Assembly: GCA_017506865.1 (NCBI GenBank)
Contig: JAFCMP010000519.1
Span: 310,001 to 374,000 of the forward strand
DNA: 64,000 nucleotides
Direction of reading: 5' to 3'
From: Tribonema minus
Taxonomy: Eukaryota > Sar > Xanthophyceae > Tribonematales > Tribonemataceae
Position 1 is the stretch's first letter, and each line of letters opens with the position of its first letter. Positions 41,618 through 52,682 of this stretch are shown one piece after another. The translations under genes and the position numbers were made by a program. The notes beneath the pieces were generated by a model. The model was not told the DNA's origin. It worked only from the letters and a program-made list of their open reading frames with translations, and ran no database searches.

Positions 41618-44600
41618 TCAAGGCCTGTTGGTGTCGTAGCCCGTGTGCGCAGGGCCTGTGTAGTAGAAGCCGGGAGGGCCATTCTGAACACTGCGTGGAA
41701 GAGCATGCGGGGACACGCTGATTGTGCGGCGCATGGGGTGCGCTTGTGCAAGCTGGTGCACTTGAGGCATTACAGCCTGCTGCCAGAACGCCATCTGCAT
41801 GTACTGCTGATGTAGCATCATCTGCATGACTGCTTGGAGGGCGGCATATGCATGTACTGTGGGGGGGGCGGCACATGCATGTACTGCTGGGGGGGCATCA
41901 TTGGTGCTGCAGCCTTTGTGAAAGGTGATGCGGCGCTGGAGGGTGCGGCGGTGACGGAGGGTGCTGGAGCTGCGGCAGTGGGGGGTGGCGACGATGCATC
42001 TTGCTTACCCTGTATATGAGCCAGCACAGCAGCCAGCGTGGCTTGCGTCGCAGCCGGTGTGGCCTGCGCCGCAGCTGTGGCTGCTGCCATCTGCTCCATC
42101 GCAGCAGTCTGCCGCTGCTGCAGGATCAACATGTCTTTGCCGCAAGGCATGGCGTGCGTCCCCCCACCGTATGTGTCTGCACCCCAGCTGCTGATGCCGC
42201 CGCCGCTGGTTCCGCCGCCGCTGCTGACGCTCTCGCTGGCACTAGCAGTTGCCTCCCTCCCGTACCCGTCGTTGACCCGCTGATACTTGGACGGGCGCAG
42301 GCAGCTGGCGTACTGTATGTTGAGCGTCTGGTTGTAGTTGGTGATTGCCGCATCTAAGCTGCTGCTGATGTCGTGCATCGCGTTCGTCAGGTACTCCTGC
42401 GCCTTAGCCATCCCTCTTGTCACCTCAATGTTGTGCGCCTGAAGAAACATGTCCGATACCCACTGATTGCGGATGGAGCAAGGACCCCACCTGGGTATCG
42501 CAAAGTGACACATGCCCAGCTTGGTGAGGATGTTGGTGAAGGTCTTCTTCCCCATCCTCCTGTTGCTGTTGCCGCAGAGGCCGATGACAAAGTCGGGCAC
42601 AGCCCTTGCTCGGTCAGCGGGTTTGGTGGACTCGCTCTGCTGGACTTGCAGCCGCATGGTACGGCACACGAAGAGGCTGACGAGGAACATGCGGGTCAGC
42701 TCCGTCGGCAGTGGAATGGAAGTGGGGAGGGGGCCGTTGAGGTTGCCGGCCCTCCCTTTGCCCTTCCCCATGGACTTCTTGTTGGTGGGCGAATCGATGG
42801 TCTGGGAGAGGCGCACAATCAAAACAGCAGCATTTATTAGTGTACGCCGTGACGCAAAAGCCTTGCAGACACGACATGCACACAACGAGCTCAGACAACA
42901 AAGCCATAGCGCTGCACATTCAGCAGCTGCTGCAGCATGCTATGCCTTGTGCTCAGTACAAATTACTGTTGTGTCACTCTCGCAAAGTTTCAGGCATGTC
43001 AAATAAGCAGCTTGTAGTATAGCGTATAGTGTACAGTCACTGATGTCACGGTGGAGCACTCTACATCAAATGCTATGCCTACTTGGCACACATGAAAGCA
43101 GTGTGATGCAAGTTCTTTGCGGTGTTGAAGTACATGTGCTAAAACAGACGGTATGTATAATGCGCAGATCATGCTCGGCCTCATTTAGTTGCACGCATTT
43201 TGCACAACAAGTCAATGGTACGGGAGAGGCACACATGCAACAATCATATCATCAGTGCACATCGCCATGCAAAGCCTTGCAGACATCAGTACATCAAGAG
43301 CTCAGACAGCAAAGCCATGGTGTTTCACATTCAGCAACTGTTGCAACATACTCTGCTGTGTGCTCAGTTCACACTGATGTGTCAACCTTAAAACGTTCAC
43401 AACCATATCAGATGAGTTGAAGTTGGGAGTATGCAGCCATTAATGTCATGGTGGAGGACCTTGCCTCAAATGCCATACCTACTTAACACTCATGAAAGCA
43501 GCTTGATGCAAGTCCTTTGCACTTTTGAAGTACGTATGCTACGACGAACACGGATCATGCATGACCTCATCGCATGTACTATGCATATCAAAACTAAATG
43601 GCACCCGCAGCAGTCAAACACATTCAGCCTGTCATGTATGTAGTTCAATGGCTACATCACTCACCAGGAACAGGCGCATCTCTCCATTGATGATCTTGGC
43701 GAAGATGAGCGATGCTCTATTGTGCCAGACGTCCTGTTGGCGCACCGGCTTCTCCATGTAGGCAAGAAGGTGGGTGAGCAGCTCCAAGTTGCAGCAGTTG
43801 TAGAGGTTGATCTTGACTGTCTCCCGCAGGTACGCTGCCAGCTCCTGCACCCAGTCGACACCGGTTAGATGGGAGGCATCGGGCTTCTTCCCCCTGTTGG
43901 TGCCGAAGTTGTCGCTCTCGCCGACCTTGACGAGGATGTCGCCAAGGGCGTCCAGATCCACCCAGGACTTGCCGGTGTCCTTGAGCCACTTCTTGATGGC
44001 GCCCTGGAACGGCCCCCGCGTCCCCTCCACCATCACGCCGATCATGCGGTCGTTCACGTACTCCCAGGTGGCAGTGTCGACGAGGCGCCCCTTGCGCAGC
44101 TTGACGTTGCTGGTGATGTTGGCGGAGTGCTCGGCCGCCAGCTGGTTGCGCCAGAACAGTTGGTAGCTCACCTGCTGCTTGTGCAGCACAGTGAAGTAGT
44201 CGGACAGCTGCTCTCCCGCTTCTGCTGTGGTGTTGAAGTATTTGGCGATGTGGAACAGGTAGCGGGCGGCGCAGTTGATGTTGTTGATGCTGGTGGCGGT
44301 ATACTGCTCCTCTCGTACGCCGACGTCCGCCGCCTTGCAGGCTATCTCCGCTCTCACCAGCGTCCAGCTGTCCACCACCTCACGGCGAGTCTTGAGATCG
44401 TAGTCCCAGACGAGGTGCGCCAGCGACGCTGGCAGGGCGCCCCTGAGGGTGATGGGAGGCTTGGGGGTACGGGCGTGTTCGGGGTCGTCGACGCGAGCGG
44501 CGCCCTTGCACCGCTTCAACACGAGTTGAATCTCCGCGGGCGTGAGCAGCGTGCAGCCGGCTGTGCACGTCGGAGGGCGGCCGATGGCGGCCGCTAAGCT

Positions 44601-47600
44601 AAGGACCTTGATGCAGTTGTTGACGGAGATGTCGGATGCGTTGCCGATGGTGAGTTCCGGGGATCTCATGAGGCGGCAGCTGTTGACGACATCCCATGAC
44701 AACGATGGCCAGGCAAGTTGCCCGTACTCCATGTCGAGCACGGCGTTGCTGTAGAGGCAGAAGCCGGATGGGGGCAGCAGCTGGCGGACAGTCACCGAGT
44801 CCACGATGGCCTGCATGATGCCGCCTGTGCGCGCGCCCGGTGCTATGCTGACATATCCGCCCCCGATGTCACCGCGCCCAGCCTCCGCCCAGTCCTCATT
44901 CCCCTCGCTCTCCGCACCATCCCCGCTCTCCTCATCCTCCTCCCCCTCACCATCAGTATCGTCGCTGTCCTCGCTGTCCCCCTCGTCCTCCATGTCCTCC
45001 TCGTCCGCCCCACCCTCCTCGCCCCCGGCGCTCTCCTCCTGCATCTCCTCCTCGTTCTGCCCTCCACCGTTGTAGCGCCTCAGTTTCATGATGCCGTTCT
45101 TCTTGTAGTTGATGGTGTCGATGCGCTTGCCGGTTTTCTTGGTTCGGCTCGGATCCGTGGTGTAGTCGTGGAAGATGAGGACTCCATTGAACATGATGAC
45201 GGCGCGCTGCAGCAGAAAGGTGCTCCAAGCATCCTCAAGGGAGGTGACGCCCTGGCCGGGACGAGCCTCGGAGAGGATGTGCGACAGCCCATACTCTTCC
45301 GTCCCTGTTGGGGCGGCAGCAGCAGGGAGTGCGGTAGGTGCGGTCGGTGGCGCAGGGGGAGCGGCTGGAGGGGCGGCTGGAGGGGCTGGCGCAGCTGGCG
45401 CGGTGGGGGCAGCTGGAGGGGTGGCCGGAGCGGTGGTGCGAGGGGCTGAGGGCGCAGGCCTGCCAAGATGTGGACGTAGACAAGTGACAGAGTAAGTGTA
45501 TGACTTTGCAGTCAAGGTGCATGTGTGTCGGAGCTCAGCATGCCAAGTATACATCTGCCGATGCCAGTCTACTAAAGGCTGAGTATGGTGGCTGCTAATG
45601 TAGGGAACGCTGGAACCTCTCTTAGCCTGATATCACCTACACATTCGATCTTGGGCCATAATTAATTGCAGTTTACGAAAACCCAGCGAGCGTCGTACAG
45701 ACCCCATGTAGGGTCAGCCTCTGAAAAATACTTTTTCCGACAGGCCTGCCCCAGGAACTGCAAGTGTACATGAAAGTTCAAGTTCCTGTCGTAAGGCTGA
45801 ACACTGTGACTGCTAATGTAGGGACAGCTGGAACCTCTCTTAGCCTGATCTCACCTACACTTTCGGTCATGAGCCACAATTATTTGCATTTTATGAACAC
45901 ATTTCTCGACAGGCCAGCCTCAGGAACTTCACGTTTCAGCATAAGTTCAAGTGCGAGCTGTGAGGCTCAGTATGGTGACTGCTAATGCTGGGGATGGTTG
46001 AACCTCACTCAGCTTGATCCCACCTACACTTTCGATCTTGGGCCATAATTAATGACACTTTACGAAAACCTAGCGAGCGTCGTACCGACCCCATTTAGGG
46101 TCAGCCTCTGAAAAACACTATTTCCGACAGGACCAGACCTAGTAGCTTCAACTGTACATGAAAGTTCAACTTCATGCACAAAGGCTCAGTATGGTGACTC
46201 CTCATGCAGGGGATGCTTGAACCTGCATCGCATTGATCTCACCTACACTGTTGATGCTGGACCATAGTTACTTGCAGCTGACAAAAACGTAGCGAGCGTC
46301 GTACCGTTCCCAAGTAGGGTCAGCCTCTGAAAAGTACTTCCGACAGGCCAAGACTCAGGAACTTCAAGTGTACACACAAGTTTGAGTGAGGCGCTCACCT
46401 TGACAGTACCTCCTTCAGGAACCAGTTGCCACTGGCGCGGTGTTTGAGCTCGCCGCTGCCAAGGTACTGGCTGTGCAGCACTCTGAAGCTGAACATCTCG
46501 GGCTCCTCCAGCACATCCATCCTCGCGGTTGAGGCTATTTGCTTCATGTTCACTGACACCTCAACCCAGAAAGCAGCAGTGCGCCCTGTGCTGATGGTGC
46601 AGCTGGTGATGTTGCCGATGTGCCAGCGATCGTCTTTGGCGAAGAAGATCCTGTACTGGGAGAAGTCGCTGGTGAACTCCGTTGGGTCCGGCATCTGAGC
46701 GACGAGGTTGCATTTGGGCGCAGAAGAAGCTGGTGGCGGTGGTGGTGATAGCGGTGCTGGGGCTGGCGCCAGAGGTGGACGTGGAGGCGGGGGCGGGAGC
46801 ACCGCCGACCGAGCCGGAAGACTGCGCCGAGTACTATCGCCATAACGCACCACAAAGTGCTGCCCGTTGGTGTCGACAAAAACACCGCCGTCGTTGAGGA
46901 TGGTCTTGCCGAGGAACCAGCCCGTATGAGGTGACGTCTGCGCAGCGGGTGTAGTTGAACATGACCTCCTGCTGTGATGATGGTGTGGGACGGGGGGTGC
47001 AGTAGAGGGCCTTCTTCTTGCTTGTGGCAGGGTCAACCACATTCGTGAGGATCAGCTTTGTGGAAAACTTGGTCGTCCTCACCCATGAGATCTGCACGTC
47101 ACAGGAGTAATGCAGTGGTGTGTTCAGGCACAAAATTTTAGCACAAAAGTAGTATACATGCAAGCAGGTGCTATGCAGTAGTTGCAGGTTGGACTCCAGC
47201 TGCTAGCACTGGAGTGTGTTAAGCAATAACAGTGCTGTTTGTGTTGAGAAGGTGCACTATGGCAGGTAGGAGCACATAAGATGTTGGCACATAAAGCTCA
47301 CCTCGCTTTCAATTGTGGACTCCAGCTGCTCGCACTGGAGTAATGTGAAGCAATAACTGTGCAATGCTGATTGTGTTGAGAAGGTGCACTATGGCAGGTA
47401 GGAGCACATGAGATGTTGCCACATGAAACTCACCTCGCTTTCGATTGTGAACTCCAGCTGCTAGCACTGGATTAGTGTCAAGCAATAACTGTGCAATGCT
47501 GATTGTGTTGAGAAGGTGCACTATGGCAGGTAGGAGCACATGAGATGTTGCCACATGAAGCTCACCTCGCTTTCGATTGTGGACTCACTGGAGTAGTGTT

Positions 47601-47899
47601 AAGCAATAACTGTGCCATGCTGGTTGTGTTGAGAAGGTGCACTATGGCAGGTAGGAGCACATGAGATGTTGCTACATGAAGCTCACCTCGCTTTCGATTG
47701 TGGACTCTTCAAAGTCGAAAGTCTCGCCAACCGGACGTGTTGGTACCGCCAGTGCCTTGATCCTTGCCTCTTCTGCCATGGCTACCTCCATGTTCTCAGG
47801 AGTACAGCTAGGCACTAGAGTGGTGAAGTGTGTCTGCGCTCTCCCATACACGTGCTTGCTGGCACACACCAGGTTTTTGCCCACCATGTCGCTCAACAT
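41618..47899 (-). CDS. Unrecognised multi-exon gene (founder of a local family)
   Basis: Exons on the minus strand: 47899-47687 (MLSDMVGKNLVCASKHVYGR ... TFDFEESTIESE), 47091-46399 (ISWVRTTKFSTKLILTNVVD ... NWFLKEVL), 45459-43665 (Pro/Ala-rich start, a long Glu/Asp/Gly-rich acidic stretch, then a globular part to IINGEMRLFL) and 42801-41618 (TIDSPTNKKSMGKGKG ... a Gln/Met/Pro-rich tail ending GYDTNRP). Donor and acceptor phases agree at all three introns (0, 2, 0). Two one-base shifts are needed: at CCC near 46921 and at a G8 run near 41860. I know no family for it; the acidic block suggests a nuclear or chromatin role, but that is a guess. An upstream acceptor-like site (cttccag, ending 47906) leaves open a further 5' exon beyond the minisatellite. 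A related fragment lies at 36.4-37.4 kb. Confidence 0.7.
42850..43550. repeat. Intronic duplication of about 415 bp
   Basis: Inside the intron 42802-43664, the stretch from 42850 ('aaagccttgcagaca.ga', 'gctcagacaacaaagccat', 'tgtgctcagt') recurs from 43268. The stretch near 43040 ('tgtcacggtggag', 'caaatgctatgcctact', 'atgaaagcag') recurs near 43450. The copies are diverged. Confidence 0.75.
45590..46390. repeat. Intronic repeat, four units of about 170-220 bp with acceptor-like ends
   Basis: Units begin near 45590, 45810, 45978 and 46198 ('actgctaatgtaggga.agctggaacctc') and fill almost the whole intron 45460-46398. On the plus strand each unit carries 'ttccgacaggcc' or a close variant. Confidence 0.8.
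47190..47690 (-). repeat. Tandem repeat, four copies of an exon end plus splice donor
   Basis: The sequence read on the minus strand as 'aatcgaaagcgag|gtgagc' (plus: gctcacctcgctttcgatt) occurs with its plus-strand core 'ctcacc' at 47298, 47429, 47561 and 47682, about 121-132 bp apart. The copy at 47682 is the real donor of exon 1 (exon end 47687); the other three lie downstream in the intron. Between them are 'aagcaataactgtgcaatgctg' and 'gaaggtgcactatggcaggtaggagcac'. Confidence 0.9.
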
Positions 47900-47929
47900 G
47901 GCCGCCTGGAAGTGACGGGTATGCAAAGG

Positions 47930-49385
47930 CATGTATCTCTTATATAGCACCAGCATTAGCCTTGAAAGGTGCAAGCCCCACAACATGTGTGACTGTGTTG
48001 AAGTTTGCAGCATGGCATTTTTTTGCAAGATGTGCAGCATTAGCCCTGCAAGGTGCAAGTCCGTTTGCAGCATGGCCTCTTGCAAGTTGTGCAGCACTAG
48101 CCCTGCAATGTGCAAGTCTCACAGCATCTGTGACTGTGTTGAAGCTTGCAGCATGGCCTGTAGAAGATATACAGCTTTAGCCCTGCAAGGTGCAAGTCTC
48201 ACAACATCTTTGACTGCGTCGAAGTTTGCAGCATGGCCGTTACAAGGTGTGCAGCATTAGCCCTGCAAGGTGCAAGTCTCACAACATCTTTGACTGCGTC
48301 AAAGTTTGCAGCATGGCCTTTACAAGATGTGCAGCATCAGCCCTGCAAGGTGCAAGTTCCACAACATCTGTGACTGCGTTGAAGTTTGCAGCATGGCCTT
48401 TACAAGATGAGCAGCATTAGCCCTGCAAGGTGCAGGTGCCACGACATCTGTGACTGTGTTGAAGTTTGCAGCATTTGCCCTGCAGGATGTGCAGCATCAG
48501 CCCTGCAATGTGCAAGTCTCACAACATCTGTGACTGTGTTGAAGTTTGCAGCATGGCCTGTACAAGATAACAGCATTAGCCCTGCAAGGTGCAAGTCCCA
48601 CAACATCTGTGACTGTGTCGAAGTTTCCAGCATGGCCTGTACAAGATATACAGCTTTAGCCCTGCAAGGTGCAAGTCTCACAACATCTTTGACTGCGTCG
48701 AAGTTTGCAGCATGGCCTTTACAAGGTGTGCAGCATTAGCCCTGCAAGGTGCAAGTCATACAACACCTGTGACTGCGTTGAAGTTTGCAGCCATGGCCTT
48801 TACAAGATGTGCAGCATTAGCCCTGCAAGGTGCAGGTGCCACGACATCTGTGACTGTGGTTGAAGTTTGCAGCACTTGCCCTGCAGGATGTGCAGCATCA
48901 GCCCTGCAATGTGCAAGTCTCACAACATCTGTGACTGTGTTGAAGTTTGCAGCATGGCCTGCACAAGATAACAGCATTAACCCTGCAAGGTGCGAGTGTC
49001 ACGACATCTTTGACTGCGTTGAAGTTTGCAGCATGGCCTTTACAAGATGTGCAGCATAAGCCCTGCAAGGTGCAAGTCCCACAACATCTGTGACTGCGAT
49101 GAAGTTTGCAGCATGGCCTTCACAAGATGAGCAGCATAAGCCCTGCAAGGCGCAAGTCCCACAACATCTGTGACTGCGATGAAGTTTGCAGCATAGCCTT
49201 TACAAGATGAGCAGCGTAAGCCCTGCAAGGTGCAAGTGTCACGACATCTTTGACTGCGTTGAAGTTTGCAGCATCGCCTTTACAAGATGAGCAGCATTAG
49301 CCCTGCAATGTGCAAATGTCACAACATCTGTGACTGTGTTGAAGTTTGCAGCATGGCCTTTGCAAGATGTGCAGCACCAGACAGT
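47930..49385. repeat. Minisatellite, about 18 units of 80 bp
   Basis: The unit is 'gcagcattagccctgcaaggtgcaagtc', 'tcacaacatctgtgactgtgttgaagtt', 'tgcagcatggcctttacaagat'; for instance units start at 48251 and 48331. A few units are shortened. As 80 is not a multiple of three, long frames through it cycle through all three readings and are not genes. It lies directly upstream of the minus-strand gene. Confidence 0.95.
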
Positions 49386-52121
49386 GTTGTGATGTGAACG
49401 CAGACCCTAGCGTGGCGTACAACAGGACGAGGACCGCGGGGTCACTGTGACTCTCTGCGACACGTATATATGTAGGAAGTGTCACAGTGTTTGTTTGAGA
49501 GGTGGGAGAGCGACTGGCAAGAGGTGTGTAAGCATCAGAGGAAGCAATATGCCACCAATTGGCGGGAGCATCATTGGCACTGGTAATTTAGTGCGTCAGG
49601 TGCAAATGCCCTGGTGTGGATCAAGGAGCACACAGCAACGTATTCCTGTGCGTCCTCTGGTGTCACAACGTGCACTGACAGCAGCTGACACTTTTGATAC
49701 GACTGAGTTGTGACCATAATATGACCGGCCAGTGTACATGTTCTGCAATATTGGCACTGCCGTCATCTAGGAAGCCAACACCCACCATCAACCAGCTCAC
49801 CTGTGACCAGTGCTCTGATGTGCTGTTCCGGTCCCGCAGAACTTGTTAGGTCACTTGGCCTGCGCAAGGTAGAGCAGTAGTAGACAAAGGCATCAGCAGC
49901 AGGCCAGTATTGTACTGAGCTACCTATCGCAGCGTTTGGAAAGAGCTCCTGTCAGCACTGTCATGCGAGTGCTACTAAATGTTGTGAATGATGCAGCATT
50001 AGGCCTGCCTGGTGGGGATCCAGCAGCCAGCCTGCAATGTGCAAGGGGGGACTACAAAATGTTGTGCCTGTGTAAGAACATGCAGCAATAGCCCAGGACT
50101 GCATGGTGTATATCCAAGCAGCCAGCCCTCCTGCCGAGTGCAAGTGCTTCATTGTGTGAGCAGCAGCAGCAGCAGTACGACAGCAAGTAGCAGCAGTACC
50201 ACCACAGCTGGCATGAACGCAACAGCAGCAGCAGCACCCTCAGCAGTAACAGCAGCATGTAGAGCGCAGACTTGTAGCTGTATTTTGTAGAGTGCATGTT
50301 GTAGCGCGTGCGCTTTCAGAGCCGTGGTAAGCATCTTGAGCGTTGTAGACTGCAGGTAACACCAACGCTACTGCTAGGAAAGAGCCATCTTAAGCAGCCT
50401 TGCTTGAAATCTGCAGATCAGATATCATCATTGCTACAGCTAGGAAAGAGCCATCGTAAGCAGCCTGTGCTTGAAATCTGCAGATATGATGAACGCTACA
50501 GCTAGAAAAGAGCCATGGTGAGCAGCACGTGTGTCAAAGTGTGCGGACTAGCCATGTCCCGCACCAACAGTAATCCTGGAACAAGCAAGCTCACGCGCCT
50601 ATTAAGCTGGCACTTACCGCAGGCCTTGCGGTCGATGTGCTGGGTCTTCGACGCAGGCCGTGATGCCGCAGGACTATACCGCCGGTGCCGTGGTGTTAGA
50701 GCACACACTTTACGCCGCAGCGTGCAAGTGCGTGGGTGTGGAACTGTGATGGACGCAATAGTCCACGCGCTTTCCGTTGAGTTGACCAGTAGTGCGTGCA
50801 TTACATTGCAGCGCGATGGCAAGTTGCCGCACTGTTGTCATGCCACCTTCTTGCCTCAACTCTGACCCGCCAAAACTGTTCTAATGTTGGAACTATTTGC
50901 GCCACCCCTAAATAACGCAACATTTTAGCACGTCACCCCCATCATTCCAAGTCTTTTCAACTTTTACAGAAGATCGAGACAGCCGCTGAAGCGGATTAAC
51001 TGACGGTACGATGTAACTCTGCAATTCAAATCAACATGTAGAATATCAGAATTGCAGTGCAGGACAGATTGGAGTGAATGTTTGTGCAACGCGATAGCCT
51101 TTAGTACCTCCAATTCCTCGTGTGAAGCAAGTTTGGCAGTTGGAGTTTAGGATTTGGTGCAGCAATAGAAACTTAACACATGAAAGCATGCCGGTATGAG
51201 CCAGCAGCAACTCAATACACCACAGCAGGACTGCAATGTAGCGAATAAGTGCTAATTCACTCAGTCTGTTCAATATAAAGAAACGGATGTGATTGATAGG
51301 ATGATGGCTATTGCAGCAACAGAAACTCAACATATGAAAGAATGCCGATATGAGCCAGCAGCAACTCAATACACCACAGCAGGACTGCGATGTAGTGAAC
51401 AAGTGCAAATTCACCCAGCTTGTTCGGTGTAAGAAAACGGTGTGATTCATAGGATGATGGCTATTCAGATAAACAGCATGTAACATTGCAGTGTCATGCT
51501 GGTGACGGCACCGTAACGAACAGCCAGAAACGAGCACATGTATACCAACAAATCACAGCATTTGTATCAAACAACATGAGCATTCTGGAGTTGATGCAAT
51601 GTAGCGTATCGGTCATTGTATATTTACAAGGCACAGCCCATGAAAGGCAGGAAGCAGTCCCAGAACCGCTAGTTGGCCGATTAGTGTCCTGCATGACAGC
51701 ACGCAATGCAAGTAAGCGTTGGAGCAGATTTGGTCAGCGCATATGTATGATCTACCAATATATCAGCCACCACATTAGCAGTCAACATACTGCCACGTTT
51801 TTTGATACAACATGACATGATGAAACTGTAACATAACACTCACCTATGTAGTCTATGGTGCAGGCCCGTGCTGCACGCCCTCCTGTGTTGCTATCGGATG
51901 CCTGCATCGGCGCCTGTGGCCTGATTTCTGACGCCTGCATAGGCTCCTAAGGCCTGCAGGGACCCTATTAGTGGTGATATTGCTCAGTGACCAACTTCAA
52001 CAAATGTGACAAGCAGGGTGGCGAGTTGAACGAATTTGAGGCTGAAGTTGTTTGGCAATGGTGAGCAGATCTGTTTGAGTAGGATAGCGTACAATGAATA
52101 TAAATAAACGGCACGTCATGT
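49386..52121. other. Intergenic region with simple repeats
   Basis: A plus-strand frame at 49548-49712 (MPPIGGSIIGTGNLVRQVQM ... FDTTEL, 55 codons) might be a small gene, but nothing supports it. A CAG-rich patch lies at 50158-50270. A tandem duplication of 154 bp lies at about 51180-51470 ('ccagcagcaactcaatacaccacagcag' at 51201 and 51355). Nothing else is recognisable. Confidence 0.5.
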
Positions 52122-52682
52122 TCATGTTACATGTCTCTTGTACCCACCATTGTTACTGGGGAAGCACAAATTAATTTGCTCTGGTGGTGGCCTGATTCCA
52201 AAAGCAAATTGCTGGGCAAGTGTCCCGAATATCTCAAGATGTATCCTTACATCCGGTAACATGTCTATCAGTCTGTTCTGCTCATCAGGGGCGATGTGAT
52301 TGGCACGATCAAAAACCAACCCACCCCACTGCAGATTTCGTCGTGCAAACTCTGCGCTGTACATGGCCACTACATAGTCCCATCCTGCTGGTCTTGCGTA
52401 CCGCCATGAGTGTGGCTGATTGAATGCGTCCTCAATCAAGGGTTGGAACAACCACGTGTATGTCTCATCCCTGGCAAGTCTTAGCCACTGGTGCAGGCTG
52501 ATGCGTTGTGGTGGTGTTAGGCCAGCGGTGTGTGCTGCAATTTGTTCAGGTGGTGCAGGCGAATTCTGAAGGTGGTGAATGTTGGTCGTACCGGAATATT
52601 CATTGCTATTGTTCACCTCTGCATGGGTTGCAGTACTGCTGGTCCTATGTGATGGCCTACTGTAGCAGCATGTTCTCATCAC
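52122..52682 (-). CDS. Hypothetical protein following the RING modules
   Basis: A minus-strand frame of 186 codons that overlaps the end of the fifth RING-like module by about 26 bases in another frame. After a variable start it reads like coding sequence (LHQWLRLARDETYTWLFQPL, GWDYVVAMYSAEFARRNLQW, HIAPDEQNRLIDMLPDV). I recognise no domain. It may be the C-terminal part of the helicase-RING polyprotein, displaced by a frameshift, or a separate gene. Confidence 0.4.
   Translation of the reverse strand: MMRTCCYSRPSHRTSSTATHAEVNNSNEYSGTTNIHHLQNSPAPPEQIAAHTAGLTPPQRISLHQWLRLARDETYTWLFQPLIEDAFNQPHSWRYARPAGWDYVVAMYSAEFARRNLQWGGLVFDRANHIAPDEQNRLIDMLPDVRIHLEIFGTLAQQFAFGIRPPPEQINLCFPSNNGGYKRHVT

Noticed and set aside
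44718..45449. Long plus-strand frame (and 43869-44597)
   Set aside because: Both are antisense to exon 3 of the minus-strand gene; the Gly/Arg- and Leu-rich content mirrors its acidic and Pro-rich codons.
47930..49385. Direct repeats considered as a CRISPR array
   Set aside because: Units are contiguous with no unique spacers, and the setting is eukaryotic; it is a minisatellite.
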